From Agarivorans albus (GTDB taxonomy: Bacteria; Pseudomonadota; Gammaproteobacteria; Enterobacterales; Celerinatantimonadaceae): 64,000 nucleotides of DNA. The translations under genes and the position numbers were made by a program. The stretch's first letter is position 1; each line of letters starts with the position of its first letter. Location of the stretch: NCBI RefSeq assembly GCF_019670105.1, contig NZ_AP023032.1, positions 4,224,001-4,288,000 of the forward strand. The letters are read 5' to 3'. Below the pieces are notes generated by a model. It was not told the origin of the DNA. It did no database searches and was given only the letters and a program-made list of their open reading frames with translations. Of the stretch, positions 25,885-34,169 are shown in pieces.

Positions 25885-26295
25885 TTACGGTTTATAAACG
25901 ACTTTTACTGCGTCAGTTACATCCGCCTCGTCAACATAAGCTACAGCAGCGGCATTGCCAGCAACTTCTGATACAGCAACTGACGGAGAAGCAGCCGTTT
26001 TAGGTGGCTTAGCTTTACCAGTGAAGATTAACTTTGACCAATAAGCTTGAAGCTGGGCTTCGCTTTTACCGGTTGCAGCATCGTGAAAGCTAGCACGTAA
26101 TGCGTCGCCTTCTTTATATTCAATCACCACTGGTGGTGTGCCATTAGGTAGCTTTTTAAGCTTACCTAAAAACAGCTTTTTCACTTCTGCTTTTGATAAA
26201 GCGTCTGGGCCCGCAGGGTTTGCTATCACTACCGGAGCAGCTAAGCTACTAAGGCTAAATACGCTCAAAGACAGAGCCAATAATAGTTTTTTCAT
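25885..26295 (-). CDS. Small secreted PBP-like (PstS-related) protein
   Basis: The 136-residue protein has a signal peptide (KKLLLALSLSVFSLSSLA-A). The mature part VVIANPAGPDALSKAEVKKLFLGKLKKLPNG, YWSKLIFTGKAKPP and AVAYVDEADVTDAVKVV resembles one lobe of PstS-type phosphate-binding proteins. Full binding proteins are about twice as long, so this is a single-lobe relative and its ligand is unknown. It begins 9 bp after the porin gene, as the last gene of the operon. Confidence 0.8.
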   Translation of the reverse strand: MKKLLLALSLSVFSLSSLAAPVVIANPAGPDALSKAEVKKLFLGKLKKLPNGTPPVVIEYKEGDALRASFHDAATGKSEAQLQAYWSKLIFTGKAKPPKTAASPSVAVSEVAGNAAAVAYVDEADVTDAVKVVYKP

Positions 26296-26303
26296 GACTC
26301 CTC

Positions 26304-27488
26304 CTAAAATACGCCGTCAAATACGATACTGTAAACTGTAGTGCTGTCTTCGGTTGCACCAGCCACTTTGCTTTCAAGCAAGCCATTGGTATCACCAAAG
26401 CCATTCACTAAAGTAGCGTCAAACTTCACTGCTAGATTAGACAGTAAGTCGTAGCGTAAGCCTAAAGAATAAGAGGTACGCTTGCCGTCATAAATGTACG
26501 ACGTTGGTAGCAAACCTGGCGAACCACTCAAACAATCGGAAACACAAACGAATTTGCCATCTCGCTCATCATCATCTTGAGTTTTCATCCCAGCAACCGT
26601 GCCATAAGGCATGGCTTTACCAAAGCGGTAGCCCAAGGTTAGGTAGCCTGAGTCAACATCAGAGTATTCACCTTCTACTGTTGCACGAGTCACCTCTGAC
26701 ACAACAAGCAAGGAGCCGTTATCGTAGCTAAAACCTGCACCTAAGAAGTCAGATTTGTTTTTATCGGCCAATACCTGGGCATCGGGTTGATTGCTTGGGT
26801 CAACGGTAATTTTAGTTACACCGTAAACAGCCCGAACGGTGAAATCGTCAATAGCCCAAGTAAGGTTAGCTCCTAAGATGTCATCGTAGTTTGTGCCATC
26901 TTCTTCCGACTGTCCCCAAAAGCCCTGTACCGTTAGGGTTGAGTTATCAAACTCAAAGTCGTAGCTACCATCAACACCAACAAAAGAGTTAAATGGCACA
27001 AAACCATATACTTCTTCTGGTGGACGAGCCCACGGCTGAGCGTAACCCACTTCTAGATAATCAGAATACATATACATAGGTAAGCGAAGTTTACCGCCAC
27101 GCACTGTAATGTAGTTATCAAAGGTATGCTTTAAGTAAGCCCATTCAACATCTGGGCTAAAGTCATCTTCACCACGTGCCACTAACTGCACCGTTACACT
27201 GGTACTGTCGGCTAAAGCAAAGTCACCCTGTAGGCCCACCAAAGTAAGATTATTAAAATCGTACTCGTCGGTAGAACCGGCATAACCTAGGTTATTGTTA
27301 GCTTGATTGATGCCCACGCTGTAGAAACCGTTAAAGCTGATTCTATCAAAGGCATTATCCTGATTTTGTTCTCTTAGAACCTGCACCTCTTGCTCGAGAT
27401 CATTTACTCGTTGCTCGAGAGCTTCGTCTGCCATTACTGCGCCACTCAATAAGCATATTGGTAACGCCTGCCACGCCCTTAAATCCAT
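26304..27488 (-). CDS. Outer membrane porin with N-terminal coiled coil
   Basis: The 394-residue protein has a signal peptide (likely cleaved at AVMA-DE) followed by a short coiled coil (LEQRVNDLEQEVQVLREQN). A beta-barrel of alternating strands follows, ending in VYSIVFDGVF with terminal Phe. The body resembles Vibrio/Shewanella-type porins. A strong AAGGAGATG site lies upstream. It lies 32 bp after the chemoreceptor and 9 bp before the PBP-like gene. Specificity is unknown; the company of a phosphate-binding-like protein hints at an anionic solute. Confidence 0.85.
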   Translation of the reverse strand: MDLRAWQALPICLLSGAVMADEALEQRVNDLEQEVQVLREQNQDNAFDRISFNGFYSVGINQANNNLGYAGSTDEYDFNNLTLVGLQGDFALADSTSVTVQLVARGEDDFSPDVEWAYLKHTFDNYITVRGGKLRLPMYMYSDYLEVGYAQPWARPPEEVYGFVPFNSFVGVDGSYDFEFDNSTLTVQGFWGQSEEDGTNYDDILGANLTWAIDDFTVRAVYGVTKITVDPSNQPDAQVLADKNKSDFLGAGFSYDNGSLLVVSEVTRATVEGEYSDVDSGYLTLGYRFGKAMPYGTVAGMKTQDDDERDGKFVCVSDCLSGSPGLLPTSYIYDGKRTSYSLGLRYDLLSNLAVKFDATLVNGFGDTNGLLESKVAGATEDSTTVYSIVFDGVF

Positions 27489-27520
27489 GGGGCATCTCCT
27501 TTCTTTTATAGTTTTTTTAT

Positions 27521-29140
27521 TTACACTTTAAATTGGCTAATAACGTCACTTAATCGCTGAGTTACTTGCCTTACATCCTCGCTAACGTTGTCTATTTCGC
27601 TAGAGCTTTTTGCCACCGCGAGAGATATTTGTTGAATGTCATTCACGCTGTTGTGAATAACATCTGAAGTTTTAGTTTGCTCTTCTGTTGCTGCTGCAAT
27701 TTGCTCGTTCACAGCATGAATTGATTCCACCTTACCGGTGATATCCATTAGTGATTTACCCGCTTGAGCAGATTGCTCAACACTTAAACCGGCTTGTTCA
27801 ATACCCCGGTTCATAGCTTCAACAGCCGATCCAGAGCCTTTTTGTAGCTCTTCTAATACTTGTTGAATTTCTTGAGTAGAGTCTTGGGTGCGTGAGGCAA
27901 GCGTGCGAACTTCATCGGCTACTACCGCAAAACCCCGCCCTTGCTCACCGGCGCGTGCTGCTTCAATAGCAGCATTCAAGGCTAGCAAATTGGTTTGCTC
28001 TGCAATGCCTCGAATCGCATCTAAAATCACACCTACATTGCTTGTATAAGATTCAAGCTGGTTAATCGCTTGTGCAGTACCGTTCACTTCTTCCGCTAAA
28101 TCGTTAATTACTGAGATGGTATTTTCTACAACTTGGTTGCCTTCTTGCGCGGAACTGTTTGCAGAAGACGCTTCTTGAGAAGCTTGCGAGGCAAAGTCAG
28201 CAATATGGTGCACACTAGCGGTCATTTCTTGAATTGCCGCACTTACTGCATCTACCGAGTGATTTTGAGACTCAATACTACTCGCAGTATGTTTACTGGT
28301 TTCCATTAAGCGAGTAGACACATCTTGAAGGGCTTGCACGGTTTCGGTGGTTGTAGCAATGCTGATTTGCATCTTGCTAATAAACTGATTAAACCAATGA
28401 ACCAGCGTGGCTATTTCATCTTTACCGTCGTAGTCAACACGAACGGTAAGGTCCCCTTCACCTTCGGCGATTTCACGCAATGATGAAGTCACTTGGGCAA
28501 TCGAGTTAACAATACTGCGAGTGGTCATAATGCCGACGAAGATAACCACTACAATGGTGGCCACGCCCAAAATAATACCGGTGGTTACCGCAGACTGAGA
28601 ACTAGCAATAGTGCCATCTATGGTTTCGTTAAAGGCTTTTTCGGTGTTTACCCGCAAACTTGCCAAACCTTGAGTCAGCTCTTGCAGTACCGCGGCGGAG
28701 CGCTCAGCTTTGGCAGGTAAAGTGGCAAAGTCGGCACTGCCATCCACCAAGCTCATGGCAATGCCTCTAGCTTGGCCGTAATATTTATTTTGCAGGCTTT
28801 GCAATTGCTCTACGTCTTGCCTGGCGCTAGGCAGAATTGTAATTAGCTCATTTAGCTTATCGTTTAACAGCTGATTTTGCTCATCAGCTGCATCTAATGA
28901 TTCTTCTTCACCGGTGGTTACTGCTGTTTGTAGCAATTGGTCTACGTTATATAGGGTGTTTTGCGCAACCGTTGCGGTGTCTAATGCTGGGAAGTACTGG
29001 TCTCTAATTTGTTCAATATTGAACTGGCTTTGTTGCTGAACTTGCATGTTGTTTATCAAGTAGATTGCAAACCCAACAACAGCAATAGCCGCCAAGATCC
29101 CAACCTTATGGCTTATTTTTAGACGTCTAGCCAAATCCAT
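27521..29140 (-). CDS. Methyl-accepting chemotaxis protein
   Basis: The 539-residue protein has a first transmembrane helix ([17 protein letters not shown]), a periplasmic four-helix-type sensor (about 30-185), a second helix ([22 protein letters not shown]), a HAMP domain and a cytoplasmic signalling rod. The hairpin motif is [38 protein letters not shown]. There is no CheR-binding pentapeptide at the C-terminus. It is the first gene of an operon with a porin and a small binding protein, so it may sense the solute they handle. Confidence 0.93.
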   Translation of the reverse strand: MDLARRLKISHKVGILAAIAVVGFAIYLINNMQVQQQSQFNIEQIRDQYFPALDTATVAQNTLYNVDQLLQTAVTTGEEESLDAADEQNQLLNDKLNELITILPSARQDVEQLQSLQNKYYGQARGIAMSLVDGSADFATLPAKAERSAAVLQELTQGLASLRVNTEKAFNETIDGTIASSQSAVTTGIILGVATIVVVIFVGIMTTRSIVNSIAQVTSSLREIAEGEGDLTVRVDYDGKDEIATLVHWFNQFISKMQISIATTTETVQALQDVSTRLMETSKHTASSIESQNHSVDAVSAAIQEMTASVHHIADFASQASQEASSANSSAQEGNQVVENTISVINDLAEEVNGTAQAINQLESYTSNVGVILDAIRGIAEQTNLLALNAAIEAARAGEQGRGFAVVADEVRTLASRTQDSTQEIQQVLEELQKGSGSAVEAMNRGIEQAGLSVEQSAQAGKSLMDITGKVESIHAVNEQIAAATEEQTKTSDVIHNSVNDIQQISLAVAKSSSEIDNVSEDVRQVTQRLSDVISQFKV

Positions 29141-29179
29141 TTATACCACTCCATGTAAATACAAGTATCGATAACTTAT

Positions 29180-29206
29180 GTATCGGCACCATCAACTGAA
29201 TGTTTA
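29180..29206 (-). promoter_or_regulatory. Sigma-28 (FliA) type promoter of the chemoreceptor-porin operon
   Basis: On the minus strand TAAACATT-N11-GCCGATAC closely matches the sigma-28 consensus TAAAGTTT-N11-GCCGATAA (13 of 16 positions) with exact spacing. It ends 40 bp before the chemoreceptor start. The rest of the 340-bp gap (29141-29481) is AT-rich with no other clear site. Confidence 0.7.
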
Positions 29207-29448
29207 AATAACTTCTCTGTTGTTAAGTAAATCCAAATCAATTAAAACATATGTTTAAATATTGTTAGAAATCTTATTAGATTAAACTACTTATTCCGTT
29301 CCGACTAAAAGCCTAGGTGCATAAGAAATTATAGATGTTTATTCCAGATAAGATGGGAAAACAGCAAAGAAAGATGAATTAAACACTATAAGAGTGATAA
29401 ATAGCAAGTAATATCAGCTATAACTAAATTAATAGTCGTTTATATATG

Positions 29449-29468
29449 AAAAGGGCCTGAAATGGCCC
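29449..29468 (-). terminator. Terminator of the yecH-like gene
   Basis: GGGCC-TGAAAT-GGCCC followed on the minus strand by TTTT, 14 bp after the stop codon. Confidence 0.75.
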
Positions 29469-29481
29469 ATATAAGGCAGGT

Positions 29482-29727
29482 TTATTTGTGAGAACAGATC
29501 TTTGATTCAGCAGTGGTAAAGCCTTGTTTTGCTTCGATGAACTTGCCACGTTCCGCTAAGAACACGATCAATTGCTGGGCGTTCATGCCTTTTTGACGAC
29601 AAGTATGGTACTCACTGTCTTCACCAAATGTTTCTTTCATTAACGCCTCTAGAGACGCAGAAGTGAAACTACCACCTTGCTCTAACATCAACTGCATCAC
29701 TTGATGCCCGTGAATCGACTGACTCAT
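29482..29727 (-). CDS. yecH: YecH-family protein
   Basis: The small cytosolic protein of about 81 residues has SIHGHQVMQLMLEQGG at the N-terminus and HTCRQKGMNAQQLIVFLAERGKFI, ending SKICSHK. Both segments match Escherichia coli YecH as I recall it, including the paired cysteines that may bind metal. GGAGG six bases before the ATG at 29727 decides the start over the ATG at 29739. Function unknown. Confidence 0.85.
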   Translation of the reverse strand: MSQSIHGHQVMQLMLEQGGSFTSASLEALMKETFGEDSEYHTCRQKGMNAQQLIVFLAERGKFIEAKQGFTTAESKICSHK

Positions 29728-29740
29728 TATTACCTCCATT

Positions 29741-29777
29741 AAAAAACGGCGTTCACTTTACCAGTGCCACGCCGTTT
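29741..29777 (-). terminator. Terminator of the flagellin-like gene
   Basis: AAACGGCGT pairs with ACGCCGTTT, with TCACT/AGTG extending the stem. A six-base T run follows on the minus strand. It also lies in the leader of yecH. Confidence 0.85.
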
Positions 29778-29797
29778 GTTTGTTGCGTTAGAACAAG

Positions 29798-30478
29798 CTA
29801 GATAAGCTTCTCAATGTTCTTGGAGGCCAATTGTTGTTGGTAAGACTGAATAGAGCTTTGCAACAAGGCATCGTTTTGTGCTTGTTGCGAAGTTGATTGC
29901 GCATAGTTGGTATCTAATATGCGCGAACGCGCTGCGCTTTGTGCCTCGATGGCAGCTTGGGTAGAGCGATAAGCAGACTCTGCCGCATTACTAGAAGCAC
30001 CTAGTTCCGCTTGATTAGCATCGGTAGTTTGCTGGGCTCCCTGCAACGCTGCTTGAGCTGTGGCAGGATCGTTAAGGTCAACATTATCTACGCCAAGATC
30101 GGTGGCGTTGGGAATAGCGGCAGTGTTGGCATCAACTTGAGCTTGCAAAGCGGCAATATCGTCAGAGTTATAAATACCATTACCACTTTGTACAACCAAC
30201 GCTTGGTTCTGCTGCAATAGCTCGGTTGTGCCCTGTAGTTGAGCAGATTCGATATTGTTGAGGCTAACTTGGTTTTGATAGATATTGGCGTAAGCTTCTT
30301 GCTCGCTAATACCAGTGGTTAAGCGATTAGAAATCTGTAAGCCTGCAGGATCATCTGCCGCTGTGTTAATACGCTTACCAGAAGCAAGTTTTTCATCTTG
30401 TTCTTCTTGGCGTTTCTTCGCTTGGTCCATATAAAAATCGGACGGAGAAACGGAGCTTGAAACCTGATTGATAGCCAT
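29798..30478 (-). CDS. Short orphan flagellin-like protein
   Basis: The 226-residue protein keeps the flagellin D0/D1 ends. KLASGKRINTAADDPAGLQISNRL lies at about residues 30-53, and a C-terminal EAQSAARSRILDTNYAQ... helix resembles the flagellin ARSRIxDTDFA segment. The middle is short and rich in Ala, Gln and Asn, so there is no D2/D3 domain. Normal flagellins are about 270 residues or more. No other flagellar gene is near, and no sigma-28 site was found upstream. It may be a minor filament protein, a cap-like variant or a decayed copy. It has its own terminator. Confidence 0.75.
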   Translation of the reverse strand: MAINQVSSSVSPSDFYMDQAKKRQEEQDEKLASGKRINTAADDPAGLQISNRLTTGISEQEAYANIYQNQVSLNNIESAQLQGTTELLQQNQALVVQSGNGIYNSDDIAALQAQVDANTAAIPNATDLGVDNVDLNDPATAQAALQGAQQTTDANQAELGASSNAAESAYRSTQAAIEAQSAARSRILDTNYAQSTSQQAQNDALLQSSIQSYQQQLASKNIEKLI

Positions 30479-30574
30479 TGGATATCCTCAACAAAACATT
30501 TACTAGAGCAGCCATCCTAGCTGTATACTTTTTAAGCATACCACTAAGTGCCAAAAATCGCATCTTTTTGCACG

Positions 30575-30889
30575 TTATTTTGTGCTGTTTTCTTGCTCGC
30601 AAGACCAGCAATAATCGAAGCTTCCAGGATTAATTTCTTGGCACTTATTGCAGGTCCACTCTGCAACACTATTTACTTCGTAGTCCTTAACCGCTTGCTT
30701 GGCTTTGTCCCATTGGGCTAACTCTACCATTAATGTGACTTGTACAACGTCCATAGGGAGCTCACCAGCTGCCGCCATGGCATACTCACCATCTACTCGG
30801 CTCTCAATGCCCATTTTACTTAACATCCCTTGCAGCAATCGCGCTTCTACAAAATTGGCGGCTCGATAAAACTCATGCCATTGGCTCAT
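30575..30889 (-). CDS. DUF2007-domain protein with C-terminal zinc ribbon
   Basis: The 104-residue protein begins WHEFYRAANFVEARLLQGMLSKMGIES, the ferredoxin-like DUF2007 (putative signal-transducing) domain. It ends with a zinc ribbon, WTCNKCQEINPGSFDYCWSCEQ (two CxxC knuckles). The combination is common in gammaproteobacteria. Function unknown. The gene stands alone. Confidence 0.82.
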   Translation of the reverse strand: MSQWHEFYRAANFVEARLLQGMLSKMGIESRVDGEYAMAAAGELPMDVVQVTLMVELAQWDKAKQAVKDYEVNSVAEWTCNKCQEINPGSFDYCWSCEQENSTK

Positions 30890-31323
30890 TTATTCTCCTT
30901 AATAGCGACTACTAATACTTAGTATAGGTGAGTTGCTTGTAGTATTGCTTGCTAACACAAAAACTTAGGCATTAACCCTTTTTAAATAGACCTAGTGAGC
31001 GGGCAATTTAGCTCAGCGCCCTTACGCTTTTTGTTGACTAAACCTCAGCTTAAAAAGGCTCGCTTAACTCGATGATGAGCCGCAACTACCCAGCACCAAA
31101 ATATAGCGATACCGCACCAATTTAGAACATAACCCATATGGATCACATAAAATTACGCACCATTTTAGAGCCAAAACATGTAACCCCATTGTTATCATCA
31201 AGTTAAAACCCTTTCATTGCATCAACTTAGTGCTTAGTTAAGAAATTTATTCAACAAAAGGCCTGAAAATTGCTTCTTTTTGGCGCAAACCATATTAAAA
31301 GAAACAATTAGGGAGATTTTTTA
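30890..31323. promoter_or_regulatory. Regulatory region of the ammonium transporter gene
   Basis: The 430-bp gap contains three direct GCACCA repeats (31093-31098, 31114-31119, 31157-31162), spaced 21 and 43 bp apart, close to two and four helical turns. Each resembles an NtrC half-site. AGGCCT-GAAAA-TTGC at 31259-31273 has the GG-N10-GC spacing of a sigma-54 promoter. No glnK gene is present. Nothing else was recognised. Confidence 0.5.
31259..31273 (+). promoter_or_regulatory. Sigma-54 promoter candidate for amt
   Basis: AGGCCT-GAAAA-TTGC keeps the essential GG and GC at correct spacing, but differs from consensus TGGCAC at three positions. It is 50 bp before the amt ATG. Confidence 0.5.
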
Positions 31324-32526
31324 ATGGATAATATTAGTGACGCTATCGACGTATTGTCGCAAAGCGCAAACACTTTATTCATTCTGCTAGGTGCCATTAT
31401 GGTTCTAGCCATGCACGCTGGCTTTGCCTTTTTAGAAGTAGGTACAGTTCGCCATAAAAACCAAGTAAACGCCTTAGTTAAAATTATCACCGATTTCGCA
31501 TTTTCTGGTGTGGCTTACTTCGTTATTGGTTACTACTTAGCTTACGGTAGCCACTTTTTTAATAGTGCAGAAGTACTTGCTGAAGGAAACGGCTACGAGC
31601 TAGTGAAGTTTTTCTTCTTACTTACCTTTGCAGCCGCTATTCCAGCCATTGTTTCAGGCGGTATCGCGGAGCGTGGTAAGTTCTATCCATTTTTAATTGC
31701 TTCTTCATTGATTGTTGGTTTGGTATACCCGATTTTCGAAGGCATTATTTGGAACGGTAACTTCGGCTTCCAAGATTGGTTAGAAGCGCAATTTGGCGCA
31801 GCCTTCCATGATTTTGCAGGCTCGGTAGTTGTACACGCAATGGGCGGTTGGTTAGCACTGGTTGCGATTAAAGTTCTTGGCGCACGTAAAGGCAGAAAGC
31901 CAGGCGTGGCATTTGCACCTTCTAACATCCCATTCTTAGCTTTAGGTGCTTGGGTACTTACCGTTGGCTGGTTCGGCTTTAACGTTATGTCGGCCCAAAC
32001 CATGGACGGCATCAGCGGCTTAGTAGCGGTTAATACCTTAATGGCAATGGTTGGCGGAACGATTGTTGCGCTAGTTGTAGGCCGTAATGACCCAGGTTTT
32101 GTTCACAATGGTCCTTTAGCTGGCTTAGTTGCTGTTTGTGCGGGTTCAGACTTAATGCATCCTATTGGCGCCTTAGTAACGGGTGGCGTAGCTGGTGCAT
32201 TATTTGTTTGGGTATTCACTTGGTTACAACAACGCTCTGACTTAGACGACGTATTAGGTGTTTGGCCACTTCACGGCTTGTGTGGTGTTTGGGGTGGTGT
32301 TGCCGCAGGTATCTTCGGTAGCCAAGCGCTAGGCGGTTTAGGTGGCGTATCTCTAATCAGCCAGATCATCGGTAGCCTTGCAGGTGTGGCTGTAGCGCTA
32401 ATCGGTGGTGTGATTGTTTACGGCATTGTAGATAAAGTTGCAGGCTTGCGTCTTTCTGAAGAAGACGAATTCCATGGCGCTGACTTAGCGATTCACAAAA
32501 TTAGCGCAACCAACAAAGACCGCTAA
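31324..32526 (+). CDS. amtB: Ammonium transporter (Amt family)
   Basis: The 400-residue membrane protein has about eleven helices. AGFAFLEVGTVRHKN is the Amt N-terminal signature. The twin pore histidines are visible in VVVHAMGGW (about residue 168) and LHGLCGVWGG (about 315). It conducts ammonium into the cell. Unlike the common glnK-amtB pair, no PII gene precedes it. The upstream region suggests NtrC/sigma-54 control. A strong hairpin follows the stop. Confidence 0.95.
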   Translation: MDNISDAIDVLSQSANTLFILLGAIMVLAMHAGFAFLEVGTVRHKNQVNALVKIITDFAFSGVAYFVIGYYLAYGSHFFNSAEVLAEGNGYELVKFFFLLTFAAAIPAIVSGGIAERGKFYPFLIASSLIVGLVYPIFEGIIWNGNFGFQDWLEAQFGAAFHDFAGSVVVHAMGGWLALVAIKVLGARKGRKPGVAFAPSNIPFLALGAWVLTVGWFGFNVMSAQTMDGISGLVAVNTLMAMVGGTIVALVVGRNDPGFVHNGPLAGLVAVCAGSDLMHPIGALVTGGVAGALFVWVFTWLQQRSDLDDVLGVWPLHGLCGVWGGVAAGIFGSQALGGLGGVSLISQIIGSLAGVAVALIGGVIVYGIVDKVAGLRLSEEDEFHGADLAIHKISATNKDR

Positions 32527-32530
32527 TAAA

Positions 32531-32556
32531 AAAGCCCGCACAGCTGTGCGGGCTTT
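32531..32556 (+). terminator. amt terminator hairpin
   Basis: A perfect 13-bp palindrome AAAGCCCGCACAG and its complement follows the amt stop. The T tract is short. Confidence 0.75.
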
Positions 32557-32565
32557 CAATACTTG

Positions 32566-32609
32566 AAATGCAGTTCTGGTGAAACTCACCATTGAACTGC
32601 ATTTTGCTT
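32566..32609. terminator. Second long hairpin between convergent amt and ppx
   Basis: AAATGCAGTTC-TGGTGA pairs with TCACCA-(TT)-GAACTGCATTT, a 17-bp stem with a two-base bulge, followed by TGCTTTTT on the plus strand. Confidence 0.75.
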
Positions 32610-32610
32610 T

Positions 32611-34116
32611 TTATAGCTCAATAATATCTAGCTTATAACCTATCTGGCTCAAGTATTGCTGCTCATTTTCTAAATCTGCGCGGGTTAAAGGATTATTCTG
32701 CAGCCAAGCTTGATCCAACAGTAAACTCATTTGCTGCCCAGCAGCTCTAAACTGCAGTTCCGGCAGTGTTTGACGACGTTTGCCACGGTTAAAAATGACT
32801 GATAAACGAATGATCAAACACGCCTTAAGCAAGTCTACGTTTTCCATAGGAAACTGCTTAACAGGGATGCGCTTACGATGCGCTAAAACTAAGGCAGCCA
32901 ACTGTTGTTGCTCGATGCGAGAAAAGCCAGCAAGATCAACATGCTCCACGATATAGGCACCGTGTTTATGATAATCACTGTGTGCTACATCTAGGCCCAC
33001 TAAAAATAGTTGCGAAGCCCAATTTAACAGCTTGGTGGTTTCTATTTCATCCAACGACCAGGTTTCTGCCACTTGGTTTAACAATAACTGACAAGTGCTA
33101 TCTACTCGGCCACTAAACTGGCTGTCTACGTGGTAACGCTCAGCTAGCTTTTGCACGCTAGCTGGACGAATATCACTGTGTTCTAAACGACCTTTTAGCT
33201 CATACAATAAACCTTCGCGTAAGGCCGATTCAGCGGCATGCATAGTATCAATGTTCAGTGCTTGGAATAAGGCTTGTAGGACTACAACCCCTCCCAAAAA
33301 CACTGGCTGACGTTCTAGTGAAAGACCTTTTAGCGGCAAGTTACATTCGCCTGCTTCTAGGTAGCGTTCAATAATAGCGTCTAGGCCTTTGAGCTGAATT
33401 TCACCATCACAAAATTGGTTTTCTAAGCAAACTTTCGCCACAGCTTTAATGGTGCCAGAAGCACCTAAACACTCATTCCAAGCATGTTCTAAGAAATCAT
33501 CGGCCACAGGCAACAATTGCTGCGAACAATAGACACTGGCTTTTAATAAGCGGTTTTTGGTCACTCGGCCATTTTTAAAGAAACGTTTAGTGATAGATAC
33601 ACAGCCCATATCTAAGCTCTCTTTAAGCTTTAGATCCATGCCTTCACCAAGGGTGACTTCGGTGCTACCACCGCCAATGTCGATGACCATACGCGGGCCA
33701 TTGGTTGGCGCCATATAGTGAGCAACACCTAGGTAGATTAAACGGGCTTCTTCTTCACCGGAGATAACTTCAACTGGATGGCCAAGGCGTTGCTCGGCAG
33801 CTTGCAGGAACACATTGGAATCAATAATGCTACGCAGGGTTTTGGTGCCAACAACTCTAACGCTGCCAGGTTTAAACTCGCGAAGACGCTCACCAAAACG
33901 CTCTAAACATGCTTGAGCGCGATTCCAAGCGGCTGCGTCGAGGCTGCCATCATCTTGCAAGCCCCAACCCAAACGCACCATTTCTTTCACTTTATCGCGA
34001 ACTTTAAGTTCGCCGTCTTCCCAGTCAGCAATAATTAAATGAAAACTATTGCTGCCTAAATCCAGAGCAGCCAACTGTTGAGTTTTGGGACTCAACAAAC
34101 GCGATAAATTGAACAT
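32611..34116 (-). CDS. ppx: Exopolyphosphatase / guanosine pentaphosphate phosphohydrolase
   Basis: The 501-residue protein shows the Ppx/GppA fold: LAALDLGSNSFHLIIADWEDG at the N-terminus, GEEEARLIYLGVAH and VIDIGGGSTEVTLGE (ATPase-like phosphate loop). A C-terminal HD-like helical domain contains GAYIVEHVDLAGFSRIEQQQLA. It hydrolyses polyphosphate or pppGpp; sequence alone does not separate the two, but length favours Ppx. It lies 53 bp downstream of a chemoreceptor on the same strand. Confidence 0.9.
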   Translation of the reverse strand: MFNLSRLLSPKTQQLAALDLGSNSFHLIIADWEDGELKVRDKVKEMVRLGWGLQDDGSLDAAAWNRAQACLERFGERLREFKPGSVRVVGTKTLRSIIDSNVFLQAAEQRLGHPVEVISGEEEARLIYLGVAHYMAPTNGPRMVIDIGGGSTEVTLGEGMDLKLKESLDMGCVSITKRFFKNGRVTKNRLLKASVYCSQQLLPVADDFLEHAWNECLGASGTIKAVAKVCLENQFCDGEIQLKGLDAIIERYLEAGECNLPLKGLSLERQPVFLGGVVVLQALFQALNIDTMHAAESALREGLLYELKGRLEHSDIRPASVQKLAERYHVDSQFSGRVDSTCQLLLNQVAETWSLDEIETTKLLNWASQLFLVGLDVAHSDYHKHGAYIVEHVDLAGFSRIEQQQLAALVLAHRKRIPVKQFPMENVDLLKACLIIRLSVIFNRGKRRQTLPELQFRAAGQQMSLLLDQAWLQNNPLTRADLENEQQYLSQIGYKLDIIEL

Positions 34117-34169
34117 AAACTAACCTCAGCGAATCACTCGCAAAAGACCGAGCCAAAAGGCTCTCTAAT

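Noticed and set aside
30479-30574. TTGGCAC followed by TATGC upstream of the flagellin-like gene as a sigma-54 promoter
   Set aside because: The GG-to-GC spacing is three bases too long for sigma-54.
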